Shown piece by piece: positions 1 through 12,250 of a stretch of 64,000 nucleotides of DNA (positions are counted from its first letter, which is position 1; every line of letters starts with the position of its first letter). Origin of the DNA: Monodelphis domestica (taxonomy: Eukaryota; Chordata; Mammalia; Didelphimorphia; Didelphidae); NCBI RefSeq assembly GCF_027887165.1, contig NC_077227.1:539138389-539202388 (forward strand), written 5' to 3'. The notes below the pieces were generated by a model, which was not told the DNA's origin, ran no database searches, and saw nothing but the letters and a program-made list of their open reading frames with translations. The position numbers and the translations under genes are program-made.

Positions 1-1385
1 CTTTGTTGGAGAGGGAAAGGCTTAATTATCATCATTCCCCAAGATTTGGACAATTTCATAATATTCATTCTCTTTTTAAAATGCTCTTTCTAATGGTGTT
101 AAGATATCAAACAAATGCATTTCTGAGGATCTACTTCCTCATTTCATTAGGCTGGCTCTATGAAGGCTATCATGGAATCAATAATTTACAGCACAGTTTG
201 GGAAACTGATGCATCTAATTTTTAGGTAAATTTAGGTAAATGTAAACAGAGAAAACCCATGAACAGCAAACTATGTTCTATTTTGTCAACTAGAAGGGAG
301 TGACAATGTATTTTTGATTAATCATGGGGAATGAAAGAAAATCAATTCATTCACTAACTTTAATGATTATGTGATATCCTCCATGAGAACTCCTTCCAAC
401 AGATAATAAATCCATCAATGCCTCCTAATCCTGCTTGACATCTTACCCATATCCTCCAATAAATATTCCATGATAAACCCTACCCAAAATGCTTGAGGAC
501 CTTCCTCTGAGTCTCTTAGTATTAACTGAGTGCCAGCACAGGTCTCTTGCCACTCACCTAAAATCACTTTGTAATTGGGGGTCAAACAGGATATGCACAA
601 ATCTGTCCTTTCAGATTTCAGCTGACCATGTGTGTGGTCTTAGCACTTGGGTGCTTTGAGGATTCCAGGCGTGCTGCTTCCGATCATGTGTGCATGACTC
701 AGCCTGAAGGGTTTGTATTTTGAGATGACAGAGCAACCCCGTTATTGACCTCTGAGCAGGAAGAGCTCCATGGACCTTTAAGAAGGAATGACTCTACCCC
801 GATTCTCTCTTCTCTTCTTTCCCTCTCTGCCAGGAAGCATGTAAGTCTCTTTTAAGCCTTGGGCTGGCCTTGTGAGGTTGAGAAGATTGGAGGTCCCAGT
901 CCCATTGGGTGAAGCTGATGGTGCAGGGGCAAAAGTTTCTATGTCAGAAAAGGTCGCCAACAGGAAGAGGAAAAGAAGGAATCCAAGACATTGCCTAGCT
1001 GACTAGTAGACACAGACTTTAAAGAAACTATGCAGAGTAACTAGACTTATTGAGCAGTCCTAAATACTGCTTTAATCTTCCAGTAAGGTTTGAGCAGCCT
1101 CTTCCCGGGGTGCATAAACATAGTTACAAATTAGGGCACTGAATCCTATTTTAAAGTATTTGTCAATATGTAATTATGAGGGTTATTGTATTTAGGAAAT
1201 AAATGCCTGTCCCATACCTGAATTATATTGTACATTGAACACCTTTCTACTTTATTTTTTTGAAGAAATCCTAGAAATGAGCCAGAATCTAAATGCTGAG
1301 TAAACCATTCCCCTGGGGAATCACAGTGAGTTATATTAAGCCAAAGAATATGAGAAAAATAAGCCTAAGCACAAGGTTGAAGAAT
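1..1385. other. unassigned sequence
   Basis: No repeat family or convincing gene is recognised here. Open frames are about 70 codons or shorter and resemble nothing known to me. The one notable local feature is the splice-signal pair at 801-846, listed separately. Confidence 0.5.
801..846 (+). other. paired splice-like signals enclosing a 7-nt gap
   Basis: A pyrimidine-rich tract (about 806-829) ends in CAG at 831-833 and is followed after only seven bases (GAAGCAT, 834-840) by GTAAGT at 841-846. Each half matches a strong consensus, acceptor then donor. This could be a 7-nt microexon, a recursive splice site, or chance. No flanking exons were found, so function is unproven. Confidence 0.15.
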
Positions 1386-1562
1386 GAGTTGTGAATGTTC
1401 ACCTCCTGAGAGATAATAGTAAATGGATATAAGTAAGACATAGTTTTATATATCCATATATCTTTTTGTTTAAATGATGCCTTCTCTAATGGGGGGAGGG
1501 AGGGAAAGAAAGGGGGGAGTTAACTGGATATTTTAATGTAATATTAATTATTTTTAAAAGTA
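1386..1562 (+). repeat. L1 3' UTR fragment (old subfamily)
   Basis: This resembles the 3' end of the L1 fragment at 63352-63755: both carry a stretch like 'gccttctctaatgg' followed by a G-rich purine tract and 'gggagtta'. The purine tract at 1489-1517 has four G-runs. Only the 3' UTR remains. Confidence 0.65.
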
Positions 1563-2409
1563 AAAAAGACAAAGGACAGACCACGTTCCCTCAGGATTGA
1601 ACTCAATATCTACCCTTCTTCTTCTGGGGGATGCCAAGCAGACAAACTCCATAATGAGAGAGGATACAAAATCCTAGTCCCCTGATTCCAGCATGGATTA
1701 TTATTGTTATATGTTTCTCTTGCTAAACAACTTATTTTTTGACTGTACATTTCTTTGATGAAATTTTTAATGCCCCTTGTGCAATACCAAACATTGTTTA
1801 TGTGCTGCCTTCTATTTATACCCACTATAAATTGTACTTACAGATGATGTTTTGCTGATTATATCAAGGCCCATAATAGTACAGAGATTCCTCAAAGAGA
1901 TTCCTGAACAATTAGGACAGTCCACTGAGGTAATCCATCGGTATAAGTCTCTTGGACAGAAATTAGGTGGAAATTAGAATTTCCATTTCATGTTTCTCCA
2001 AAAATTTTCTTACTTTGACTGATATTGTCTATTTGGGTTTTTTAAAGTTTTGTTTTGTTTTTCTCTAACAAATAAAGTAGTGTTGGTTTTATTTGACCTA
2101 TTATATCTACTGCCTTTTAAGTATTTTTCCATTACTTATTTTAACAGCTGCTTAGGCCAATATTGACAGGCATAGTAAAGTTTACTGAGATGATAATACT
2201 CAAGAGAAAAAAGAGATGGAAATATATAACTAAAGTACTACTATATTTTTTGCTATTTATTATATAATTATGTAGTTTGTTCTCCCCATTTTAAAAATAG
2301 CAGTCATGTTCCAATTTTATCATGACTTATTCAATTAAAACATCTCAAAATATTTTGTGTCCATGATCCTAGACAAAGAGTTTTCTCTGAAACCCATATT
2401 TTGTATAGA
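1563..2409. other. unassigned AT-rich sequence
   Basis: Nothing recognisable apart from T-rich stretches near 2030-2070. No open frame looks coding. Confidence 0.5.
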
Positions 2410-2825
2410 AGTAGAATGATACAGTGGAAAGACTATGGAACTTGAGTCAACAGAGACCCGTGTTTGAATTCTTGCCTCCAACACTAATGATATAACCTTT
2501 AAGAAGTCACTTAATGGGGACAGCTAAGTGGCTCAGTGATAAAGGGCCAGGTCTGGAGATGGAAGGTTTTGAGTTCAAATCTAGCCTTAGATATTATATG
2601 ACCCTGGGCAAGTCACTTAACCCCAGTTGCCTAACCCTTACTGCTCCTCTGCCTTGTAATCAATACTTAGTATCAATTCTTAGATGCAAGATAAGAGCTT
2701 AATTATTTTTTAAAGTTATTTAACTTCTTTAAATCCCAGTTACATCATTTACAAAAGAGAATAAATAACGTTAATTTACATTCTTTCTGGCATATATTAA
2801 GTGCTGAATGGATGTTTGTTGATGA
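2410..2825 (+). repeat. MIR/THER1-like SINE, split by a younger SINE
   Basis: The left part (2410-2514) has the tRNA-like 5' and core sequence, including a degraded 'ttgaattcttgcctcc' box and 'aagtcactta'. The right part resumes after the inserted SINE at about 2713 with 'ttaacttcttt' and runs to the 'taagtgctgaatggatgtttg' tail near 2820. The insertion order makes this the older element. Confidence 0.6.
2515..2712 (+). repeat. WSINE1/SINE-1_MD-type CORE-SINE
   Basis: It runs from 'ggggacagct' through 'gagttcaaatc', 'tgaccctgggcaagtcact' and 'ctgccttg' to the A/T-rich tail. It is inserted in an older MIR-like SINE. Flanks 2504-2514 (aagtcacttaa) and 2713-2723 (aagttatttaa) look like an 11-bp target-site duplication with two mismatches. 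Confidence 0.8.
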
Positions 2826-3395
2826 TTTACTATGAGGAAAGAAATATTACTTTGTAAACCTTAAAGCATTATATATGTATAAATAGTTATAAATAGTATT
2901 CTGACCATAATTTCAAGAAACAAAAATAAGGATGTGTCTGATAAATGCTACACCTTTTTGAAATTTCTCATCTGCAAACTGTACTTTTCATTTCTTAAAA
3001 TTAGGAATATCCCAGAAAATAGAGGCTCTATAGTCACCATACTCTCCTTGAATGTTACACTGCCTATATATTGTCTAGTCTAATTCAATGATACCACTTT
3101 GGGGCTTTGTATCAGAAACTCTGCATGGTAGACTCAAAGAATGAGAAACAAGAAAACATAATGCTGAATTTAAGCGGATCTACTTTACTGGCAGATTCAA
3201 GCTCTCTGGCTTGAGTCCCCTCCTCTGCCCTCATTTCCATCGTTATCTCTATATTCATACACTGTCACTTGGAGACAAACATTTTCCATAAGTATTTTGC
3301 TGCTGCTGAAATCAGGGGAAAGTAGGAAGATCTTGGTCTTCAATGGCTTCTTGGAGAAGTTAAGGTGTAAAAATATTCACGTGTTCACAAGAAAG
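2826..3395. other. unassigned sequence
   Basis: No repeat or gene recognised. Moderately AT-rich, without long open frames. Confidence 0.5.
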
Positions 3396-3575
3396 ACAGT
3401 GGGGCATAGTGAGTAAAGACTTGACCTTGGAGTCAGGAAAACTTGTTTTTAAGTCTTGCCTCTTTCATATACTGGCTATGAGACCCTGGGCAAATCACTT
3501 AACATCTTAATGATTTGAACAACTCTTCTAAGGCCATAAGATGGAGAAGATGCCAATAATCTGCATTGATAGCAT
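3396..3575 (+). repeat. MIR/MAR-like CORE-SINE fragment
   Basis: It contains the sense core order: 'gtgggg..atagtgagtaaag', 'ttggagtcagga', then 'gaccctgggcaaatcactta'. The 3' half is degraded. Confidence 0.6.
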
Positions 3576-3839
3576 GAAATGAAATCACAGGTTCTAATCC
3601 AATATCCACAGGAAGCCAAGTTTGGCATATTGTATGAATTCTGTGTGAAATTCAGACCTCATTCATTCAACTGTTCATTCATTGTGGTTCCTCTTTCCCC
3701 ATCTTGTCTCTAGTCACTCCTTAAAACTCGGTTAGTCCTCTCAGTTTTCTGTCTTCTCAGAATGTTGTTTCTCAGAAAAAAATCATCGCTTCTCATAACT
3801 TGATGGTTTATTCTCAAATCAGTATCTCCAGGCTGGTGT

Positions 3840-4230
3840 TCTTTTCCAAGCTCCAGTATCATCATTTTAACTACTTCCTGAACATTCCCTGTCCCTTTAA
3901 AGTCAGCATTTCTAAAAGCCAAACTCATCACTTTTTTTCCTCTACAAATTCATATCTTCCTGACTTTCTAATTTTCTTCAGTGGGGCCATCATTCTTTCA
4001 GTCACCCACAGTTGGAATTTGAAGTCATTGTTTCCTTATTCTTCTAGAGAAGGACCTCTAGAGACAATCTATTGGTATTTCCAGGTCTTTATTTTATTGC
4101 CTGACTTACACAACATAGGTGTACCTACTTTCCCTGTTCTATTTACTCAATCCTCGATACTGGCCTACACTATAATACTTAAATTACTATTGGATGATTA
4201 CATTACTCAGTGCTGTGATTGACTCATCAT
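3840..4230 (+). repeat. L2 LINE fragment, degraded
   Basis: The order of motifs matches the region after the L2 reverse transcriptase in the better copy at 26.2-29 kb: a 'ctccag' region, 'ccaaactcatcac' (cf. 'aacagaactcattatc'), then 'cagtcacccacag'. A 140-codon open frame here is chance within a pyrimidine-rich LINE strand. Confidence 0.45.
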
Positions 4231-4630
4231 GCTTATATTATCAAAAATTCCCATCAGTAAAAGTTCTTGAGGATTGCTTCATCTAGGGCTATGTGTCTCA
4301 TACTTCAGTAACATTTGTGCTGTCACATATCCCAGATTTGGGGGATGTTGGGACTCCAGGGATAACTGTGTGGGCAAGAAATGGCATAAATGTTCCTGTC
4401 TACATCCTTTGCTAATTTGAACTTTTAGCAAGTGACTGTTCCCTGCTGGCATGCCCCATGGCTCAGTTTTCAGAATCTGAGTGAGAGCTGGTTTATTGGC
4501 TGGCTCAGAATTAGCTGACATAATTCAGTCTCTATAATCCCTTTCCTATTGCTCACATCAGGTGCCATAGATTCTTTTTTGAGAGTTTCTGAAATCCATG
4601 CCTTCATTTCTACATTTCATGCCACTTTCA
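4231..4630. other. unassigned sequence between L2 pieces
   Basis: No family recognised. It could be an old insertion or a diverged L2 segment. Confidence 0.4.
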
Positions 4631-4834
4631 TAGTACAGTCTGTTATATCTTCTCTTGCAATGGCATCATAATTAGTTTTCCTGCATCTCACCCCTTTATA
4701 CTCCAACTGACATACTATAACCAGATTAAAACTTAGATGAACACTATTTTTATCAAGTTACTCCTTGGCTCAATATTTTTCAATGCTCTCCATTACTTAC
4801 AGAATAAAGTTCAAAATTTTAAGCCTGAAATCCC

Positions 4835-5037
4835 TTTTTTTTAAACCCTTACCTTCCAACTTGGAATCAATATTCTGTATTGGTTTTCCAAGGCAGAAGA
4901 GTGGTAAAGGCTAGGCAATGGGGGTTAAGTGACTTCACCAGGGTCACACAGATAGGAAGTGTCTGAGGCCAGATTTGAACCTAGGACCTCCCATCTCTAG
5001 GCCTGGTTCTCAATTCACTGAGCCACCCAACTGCTCC
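4835..5037 (-). repeat. WSINE1/SINE-1_MD-type CORE-SINE
   Basis: The reverse orientation is complete from a T-run tail (4835-4842) and 'aaacccttaccttcc' through 'caaggcagaagagtgg', 'aggtcacacag'-like and 'tgaacctaggacctccc' to 'ccacccaactgctccc'. Nearly full length, about 200 bp. Confidence 0.85.
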
Positions 5038-5054
5038 CTCCCTTATTTTTTAAA

Positions 5055-5190
5055 ACCTGTTTTAGTCATAGAAGATTAGAGCTGGAAAGGATCTTGGAGA
5101 TGACTTAATTAAATTCCATCATTTTGCTGGTGAGGAAACCAAGGTCAAAAGAGATGAAGTAACTTACTAGTAATGCCAGTTAAATGATGG
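5055..5190 (-). repeat. CORE-SINE with CR1/L3-type tail
   Basis: 'agattagagctggaaaggatct' is the antisense form of the CR1/L3 3' end. It is followed by 'gaggaaacc', the antisense SINE core. The combination resembles MIR3-like SINEs. Confidence 0.55.
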
Positions 5191-5559
5191 CAGAACATGT
5201 ACTATTTTGAAACTCTCTATTCTTCTCCAACTTATACCTTCTATTTTGGCCAGACTAGTCTACTTACTATTCCTCAAACATAACTTTCTCATTTCACCTT
5301 TGATCCTCATCTTATGTTACCATTTCTCTAAATCTTATTCATCTTCCAACACCTAGCTCACTTAGGAAGAATGATTTTATACCAGGATGTATAAATGAAA
5401 CAAAGGATGGAGCTAGAAAGAGAACATATAGTTGTTCAAATGGGTTCAGGTCAGCAGGCCCAGAGAACTTACATTCTACTTGCTGACATTCTTATTTAAG
5501 GGTCTCTGGTAGTCTTTTAAAAATCATTGAAAATGGCAGTATTATAGAATCAGAAGGTA

Positions 5560-5800
5560 GGCAAGAAGTATAATGAATTGAGTTCTAGACCTGGAGTCAG
5601 GAAGATCTGAGATCAAATCCAGCCTTAAACAGCCATAAACATAAACCTATGTGAACTTGGGCATCTGTAAAATGAGGATAATAATAACACCTACCTCCCA
5701 AGATTGTTGTGAGGATCAAATGAGCAATATTTGTAAAAGTTCTTTGCAGACCTTAAGAGATATCTTTATAATGCTGGATATCATCATCATCATCATCATT
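5560..5800 (+). repeat. THER1/MIR-like SINE ending in an ATC microsatellite
   Basis: Sense order is preserved: 'ctggagtcaggaagatctgag', 'tgtaaaatgaggataataat', 'cacctacctccca', 'tgttgtgaggatcaaatgag'. It ends in (ATC)n at 5781-5800. Confidence 0.75.
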
Positions 5801-5984
5801 ATTGACATATCAAAAGGGAGGTAAAGGTAGATTTTAGAAACTATGTCTATGGTCTAAGGACTAGATATAATTTGATTTAAGCACCTGAAATATTTTAGAA
5901 CATACTATTAAAAATGTGTTTTATGAGCACCTAGGGATATTTAAGAGCCTGCATAAAACCAAACCCAATCCATATTTATCTCAT

Positions 5985-6505
5985 TTTCTATGACAGGTTT
6001 TGGAAAATGATAAACATACCATACCAAGATTTCAACAAAGCATTATCTTTCATGACATCCTTGTGGTTAAAATGGAAAGATAATACTTTTAGGGGAATTT
6101 AGAACTGGTTGATTACAGACACAAAGAGTGGTAATTAATGGATTGCAGTTAACCTAATTCTAAAAGGTCTCTAGTGGAATGCCATTGTCCTTGGTCTTAT
6201 TCTGTTCAATAACAATGAAAGAATAAAAATTGCAGGCTTACCTAAACCTTTCAAGCTATATGAAGCTGTGTAATCATAGATAAGATACAATCTCACAATG
6301 ACCACAAGCAACTTGGAAATTCCAAATTAATGAGAGTTGCTAAACTGCCTTAAGGAAAGGAGTTTCCATAGTGGGAGTTCTCCATGCCAATGAAATCACA
6401 GGTCTCAACCCTGACCCTATCCCTCCTATCAAGATGTGCAGCATAATGAAAATCCTGGATTTCAGGATCAAGATCCAAAAATATCCTGAAAAGCTATAGT
6501 GATAG
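5985..6505 (+). repeat. CR1/L3 LINE fragment, reverse-transcriptase region
   Basis: 'gatttcaacaaagcat' fits the CR1 D-F-x-K-A reverse-transcriptase block. Downstream 'tggttgattacagacacaaa' and 'gtctctagtggaatgcc' follow the conserved CR1 order, then a diverged 'caagatccaaaaatatcctg'. Heavily decayed. Confidence 0.55.
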
Positions 6506-6599
6506 ACCAAACAATTCGGATGTGTGTGTGGTTGTTTGTTTGCTTGTTTGTTTTTAACTAGACCTTTGATTTCAATGATACAGGAAAGTACCAATGAAG

Positions 6600-6749
6600 A
6601 TCAGCACCTTCTCTACAACATAGTCTTAAGGAATTACTAGGGCCCCTGAGAGGATAAGTGATTTGCCCAATCATACATTTAGTATGTGTCAATGATTAGA
6701 CTTGAACTCAGAGTTTTCTGTCTCTGAGGATAGCTTTTTATCCATTTTT
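6600..6749 (-). repeat. MIR-like SINE fragment
   Basis: Antisense core with 'agtgatttgcccaatcata' and 'gacttgaactcagagttttc'. Both ends are degraded. Confidence 0.55.
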
Positions 6750-6750
6750 C

Positions 6751-6860
6751 CAGGAGTTTCCAAACTTTTTTGAACATGCACTCTATCAGTAAAACAATTT
6801 TCAGCATATAACTTTAATATGTATAGATTTACTTCTTTTTAATTATATAACCATATTACT
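6751..6860 (+). mobile_element. hAT (Charlie-like) terminal fragment
   Basis: It starts with 'caggagtttccaaactttttt', a Charlie-type terminal repeat, followed by an AT-rich body. The other terminus is not found, so strand and extent are tentative. Confidence 0.35.
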
Positions 6861-6879
6861 ATATGAGCAATATGAAATA

Positions 6880-6960
6880 CTATTTATAAAAACACTTACC
6901 ACAGTGTTTGCCACACAGTAAGTGCTATATAAATGATTATTCCTTCTTCCCTTTCCCTCA
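6880..6960 (+). repeat. THER1/L2-type 3' tail
   Basis: 'ccacagtgtttgccacacag' followed by 'taagtgctatataaatg' is the common tail of THER1/L2-derived repeats. The upstream core is missing. Confidence 0.5.
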
Positions 6961-7369
6961 ACTGTAGTAATAATTCTATACACTATAAAAGTTACAAAAA
7001 AAATATCAAATGATAAGATAATATAAAAATGGAGATTTGAACCCCAGATTTCAATCCCCAGAAGTCCTTGGTACTTCCCAGAATTCCCTATAATATCACC
7101 TGAATCCCCACCTGAGCAGAGAACAAAATTTGTATTAAAACTGACTGTACCACCTACTTGGTCTCTCTCTGCTTCTGCTTCTAAGGACATGTAGGCAAGA
7201 TGTGAGTGGCTATATGAATGGGCTAAGTGTCCTAGACACGTGCTTTCTTATTTTGTATTTTCTTTATCCTTGATTTTCTAATAATCTTTAATGAACCTCT
7301 AAATATAATACTTTTAGTAGAGAAACTAAATTTGAATCTAACAATAAAGACGAAAAAATGTTTGGTCTG

Positions 7370-7590
7370 AAAGTCAATAGGGAGCTATTTGAATTAAATG
7401 AGTAGAGGAGTACCATGGTCAGACCTGTACTTGAGGAAAATGGCTTTGGCAGCTGTGGTGGAGGATGGATTAAAGAGGGAAAAGACTTGAAGCAGGAGGA
7501 CCAGTTAGGAGGCAATAGACCAGGAGAAAGGTGGTGAGGTTCTGAATTAGGGGAGGGAGGTTGTGAGCTTGTATTTCGGTGGGACCATGA
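7370..7590 (-). repeat. L2 LINE fragment
   Basis: 'atggtcagacctgtacttgagg' and 'tttggcagctg' are antisense L2, matching the start of the longer antisense copy at 9057-10775. Confidence 0.55.
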
Positions 7591-8847
7591 TTGATTTTCA
7601 AGGGGAGGGTAGAATCCAACTTATTTTCTGACTCTCAGATTGGTTAATTACATACCCCTTGGGATCATGCCACAGTCTCCCAGAGATTCATGGCCTCCTT
7701 TAATATCAGTGCATTATGCCATATTTCTATCCTGATAAAATTTAGTAGGTATACCTGTCATAGAGGAAATTCCTTATTAGGTCTGAGATTTATGGGATGA
7801 AGTTTTGAGAGATGTTTTTAAACTTGCTGGTAGTTTTGGGTTGGACCATGTAGTTTCTTGGTAAGAAGTGCAAGGGTGATAACTATTATGTACTTCCAGA
7901 AGTCTGCTGTGCATTCATTATTTCTATTCTTCACTAAAACTCTGACAAGTGTAGAGGAAGGAATCAGATGTATATGAGAAAATACATTCCAGTTTGATTT
8001 GACTGGATTTACCTTTCATCACCCAATAAAATATTGGGTTTTTGAAAACAGCTAATGGCACATCCATTTTAAACCACAAAAGTCATCTGTTGAAAAATTG
8101 GAAAGTGTAACTGTACTAGCCAAGGACTAGGCAAAGGTAATGGCACTACACATGCTAAAGCAATAAGAAATCAGTAAAGATGTGGTTACTAAAAGATAAT
8201 TATGCACCTAAAATATTCTACGCCACTGAGAACCTCCAACACATTATCTCCAAAAGGATACGATTACCTTATGTCATTCCCCACCCTCTCAGAATAATTG
8301 CTTTTATTATATTGTTTTTGTTGTTTTCATTGTTTTTTATTGCTCCTTTCATCCTTTTTTCTTGCTGAAAGACCAGGAAACTACTCATTTATAAGAAACA
8401 GCACATTGTAAATAAACCTTTATTTGCTTTGTTTTGTTTTTTTAAAACATTGCATGAGATATTTGTCCTGGAGAAAATGAGCGTATCCTAAAGAAATGTT
8501 CCATTTTCCATGGGCTGAAACAGATCAGTAATGTGTGTGATAGCAAATAAAAAGAGGAGAGGGCAAGAGAAAAAGCATCAGAATCAGAAAATTCATGTTT
8601 TGAACAAAAATCATAATTGAACTGACTGGTATCTTTGCTTTTAATTCCAAGAACTGTCTTCCTCCTTAGACCTGTAATTGGGTTTCATTTATATTGTTAT
8701 GCTTTTATTTTAGAGCTTCTGAGACTGATGACCTGATAAGTTAAAGGAAGGCAGGAGTGTATGGTGATAATCTTCAATTGCTTGAAATAAAATAGATGAA
8801 AAAAGTTAATAGAGGCATGGAGGACTGCTATTGAAAATATACAATGA
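7591..8847. other. unassigned sequence
   Basis: No repeat family or gene recognised over about 1.25 kb. AT-rich, with only short open frames. Confidence 0.5.
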
Positions 8848-9020
8848 AGGGGCAACTAGATAGTCTAATGGGTAGGGCAACACATCTGAAATTTAGAGAA
8901 CCTGGATTCAAATCTGGATTCAGTCTCTTCCTAGCTCACTTGACTCCAATTGCCTAGCCTTTGCCCCTTTTCTGTTTTAGAAATTATATTAAGACAGAAT
9001 GTAAGAGTTTTTAAAAAACT
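8848..9020 (+). repeat. WSINE1/SINE-1_MD-type CORE-SINE, diverged
   Basis: 'ggggcaactagatag', 'ggattcaaatctgg', 'ttcctagctcac' and 'attgcctagcctttgcc' in order, then 'taagacagaatgtaagag'. More diverged than most copies here. Confidence 0.7.
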
Positions 9021-9056
9021 GTATAGAGTTGGATTATGGAATTTCTTGCTCAAGGA

Positions 9057-10775
9057 ACAGTAAGGGGGCCAGTGTTTCTGGATTGCAGAATACACGGAAG
9101 TGAGGAGAGGAGTAAGAATACTATCAAAGTAGGAGAGGACCCAGTTATAAAGGAATTAACCACAAACAGAGGATTTTATATTTGATTCTCAAGATAGTAG
9201 GAGCCATTGGAGTTTATTGAAATGGGAGAACAGGGAATGAGGACATGGTTAGACTTGCATTTAAGAAGATCAGTTTGACAGCTTAGTGCAAGAGGGACTG
9301 AAATGGGGTAGAGACCCAAGACAGGGAGTCAACCAGCAAGCTATTGCAATAGTTCAGCTATGAGGTAATAAAAGCCTGAACTAGGGTGGTGGCACTCTCA
9401 GAGAAGAGAAAGGGGTTTACTTGAGAGGTGTTACCTAAGAAGAGTTGTCAAATGATTAGATATGGGGAGTAAGAGAGAGTGAGGATTCAAGCATGAATCG
9501 CCTAGGCAGTGAGCCTGGGTGAGTGGGAGAAACTGGTGGTTACCTCAATGGTAATAGTAAAGTTAGGAGGAGGGGAAGATTGAGTTCCATTTGGGACGTA
9601 ATAAGTTGAAACTGTCCATAGGACATTTTGTTAGGGATGTATAAAATTCAGTTGGTGATGCCAGACTGGAGGCCAGAAGAGAGATTTTAACTCAACTAGG
9701 CAAAGAGATCTGGAAATAATAAGAATAATAAGCTAGCAATTACATAGCACTTTTTAAAGTTTGCAAAGCACTTTATAAATATTATCTCATTTTATTCTCT
9801 CAACAATTCTGAGAGATAGGTGCCATTATTATCCCCATTTTACAGATGAAAAACTGAGACAGAAGTTAAATGACTTGTCTGGGGGTCATATAGCTAGTGT
9901 GAAGCTGGATTTGAACTCAGCAGACCCATCTGCATAGAGGTGATAATTGAATCCATGGGTTGGTAAAATCTTCAAGCAAAATCATATAGAGGGAAAACAT
10001 CACAGAGCCTTAAGGGACCTCCACTTTTAGAGGGCACGATGTGGTGAAGATTCAGCAAAGGAGTCTGGGAAGGACCTATCAGACAGGTAGTGTAATAAGA
10101 AGAGAGGAAAACCTAGATTGAAGGGAGTACAAAGGAGAATAGGATGATCAACAGTGCCAAAGGCTGCAGAGGTCAAAAAGGATGACGACTGAGAAAAAAC
10201 ATTCAGCTTGACAATTAAGGGATCATTGATTGGGAACTTTGAGAAAGTTTCAGTTAAATCTTGTTAAAAACCAGATCACACAGTTAAGAAGAGAGAAAGA
10301 GAAATGAACGAGAAGAGAGATGAAGGAAATTATCTAGCAAGGATGAATCAAGTGAGGGTTTTTTGAAGATGAGGGAGATATTGACCTGTTTATAGGCATT
10401 AAGGAAGTGGCTAGAAGACTGGGAGAAATGGAAAATTAGTGATGGAACAGGGGTGATAGAGGGAACATTCTTCTAGTGAACATGGGATGGAGTAGGATAC
10501 ATATATATAGAGAGGGGTTTCCTTTGACAAAGATAAGGGCCATTTTTTCTTATGAGATGGGGTGAAGGTGTGATGTGAGATGAGGAGAGGAGGTGAAGGA
10601 ACTCTTGATGAATGACCTGAATTTTTCAGTAAAATGAGGCAACTTCTTAACTGAGAAAGTGAGGGGAATGGGAAACTATGGAGGTCTGAAGAGGGATGAA
10701 GAGGTATGGAAAATTATTTAGTGGGATAGTGAATTGATTATGGAAGAAACAGATTGACAGTTCTTTAGATAAAAA
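9057..10775 (-). repeat. L2 LINE, long antisense copy
   Basis: About 1.5 kb of L2 on the minus strand, split by a SINE at 9718-9935. 'aggctgcagaggtc' near 10161 is the reverse complement of the L2 reverse-transcriptase block D-L-S-A-A-F-D-T-V-D-H, here missing two bases so the frame is broken. Other blocks run in the expected order: 'agatcagtttgacagc', 'ctattgcaatagttcagc', 'aaatccatgg'-like, 'aaaggagtctgggaagga' and 'gagggttttttgaagatg'. Confidence 0.75.
9718..9935 (-). repeat. THER1/MIR-like SINE inside L2
   Basis: Antisense order: 'aagcactttataaatattat', 'gccattattatccccatttt', 'acagatgaaaaactgag', 'ttgaactca'. It interrupts the L2 and is therefore younger. Confidence 0.75.
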
Positions 10776-12055
<1,280 letters not shown>

Positions 12056-12250
12056 TTAGGTAGATTGAGAACCAGGTCCAGAGACGGGAGATCTTGGGTT
12101 CAAATATGACCTCAGACATTTTCTAGCTGTGTGACCCTGAGCAAGTCACTTAGCCTCCATTGCCTAGTCTTTACCATACTTCTGCCTTGGAACCAGTACA
12201 CAGTACTGATTCTAAGACAGATGGTAAGGGTTCTGAGGGGAAAAAAAGAG
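12056..12250 (+). repeat. WSINE1/SINE-1_MD-type CORE-SINE
   Basis: 'gattgagaaccaggtccaga', 'ttgggttcaaatatgacctc', 'gtgtgaccctgagcaagtca', 'ctgccttggaaccagtacac' and 'atggtaagggtt' in order. The first 10-15 bases are missing. Confidence 0.85.

Larger units (their letters stand above)
4631..5390 (+). repeat. L2-like LINE 3' part, interrupted
   Basis: The segments at about 4631-4834 ('ctctccattacttacagaataaa') and 5220-5375 (degraded 'cagactagtctacttactattcctc') follow the L2 3' order of 'tccctattgcctccaggat..aaa' and 'cactggcctcctggctgttcc'. The middle holds two SINEs. Confidence 0.45.

Noticed and set aside
3800-4222. 140-codon plus-strand open frame
   Set aside because: Pyrimidine-rich strand of an L2-like fragment; no motif, and the ATG does not match the L2 frame start.
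5781-5800. ATC trinucleotide run as a possible coding repeat
   Set aside because: Only six to seven units at a SINE tail; ordinary tail-derived microsatellite.
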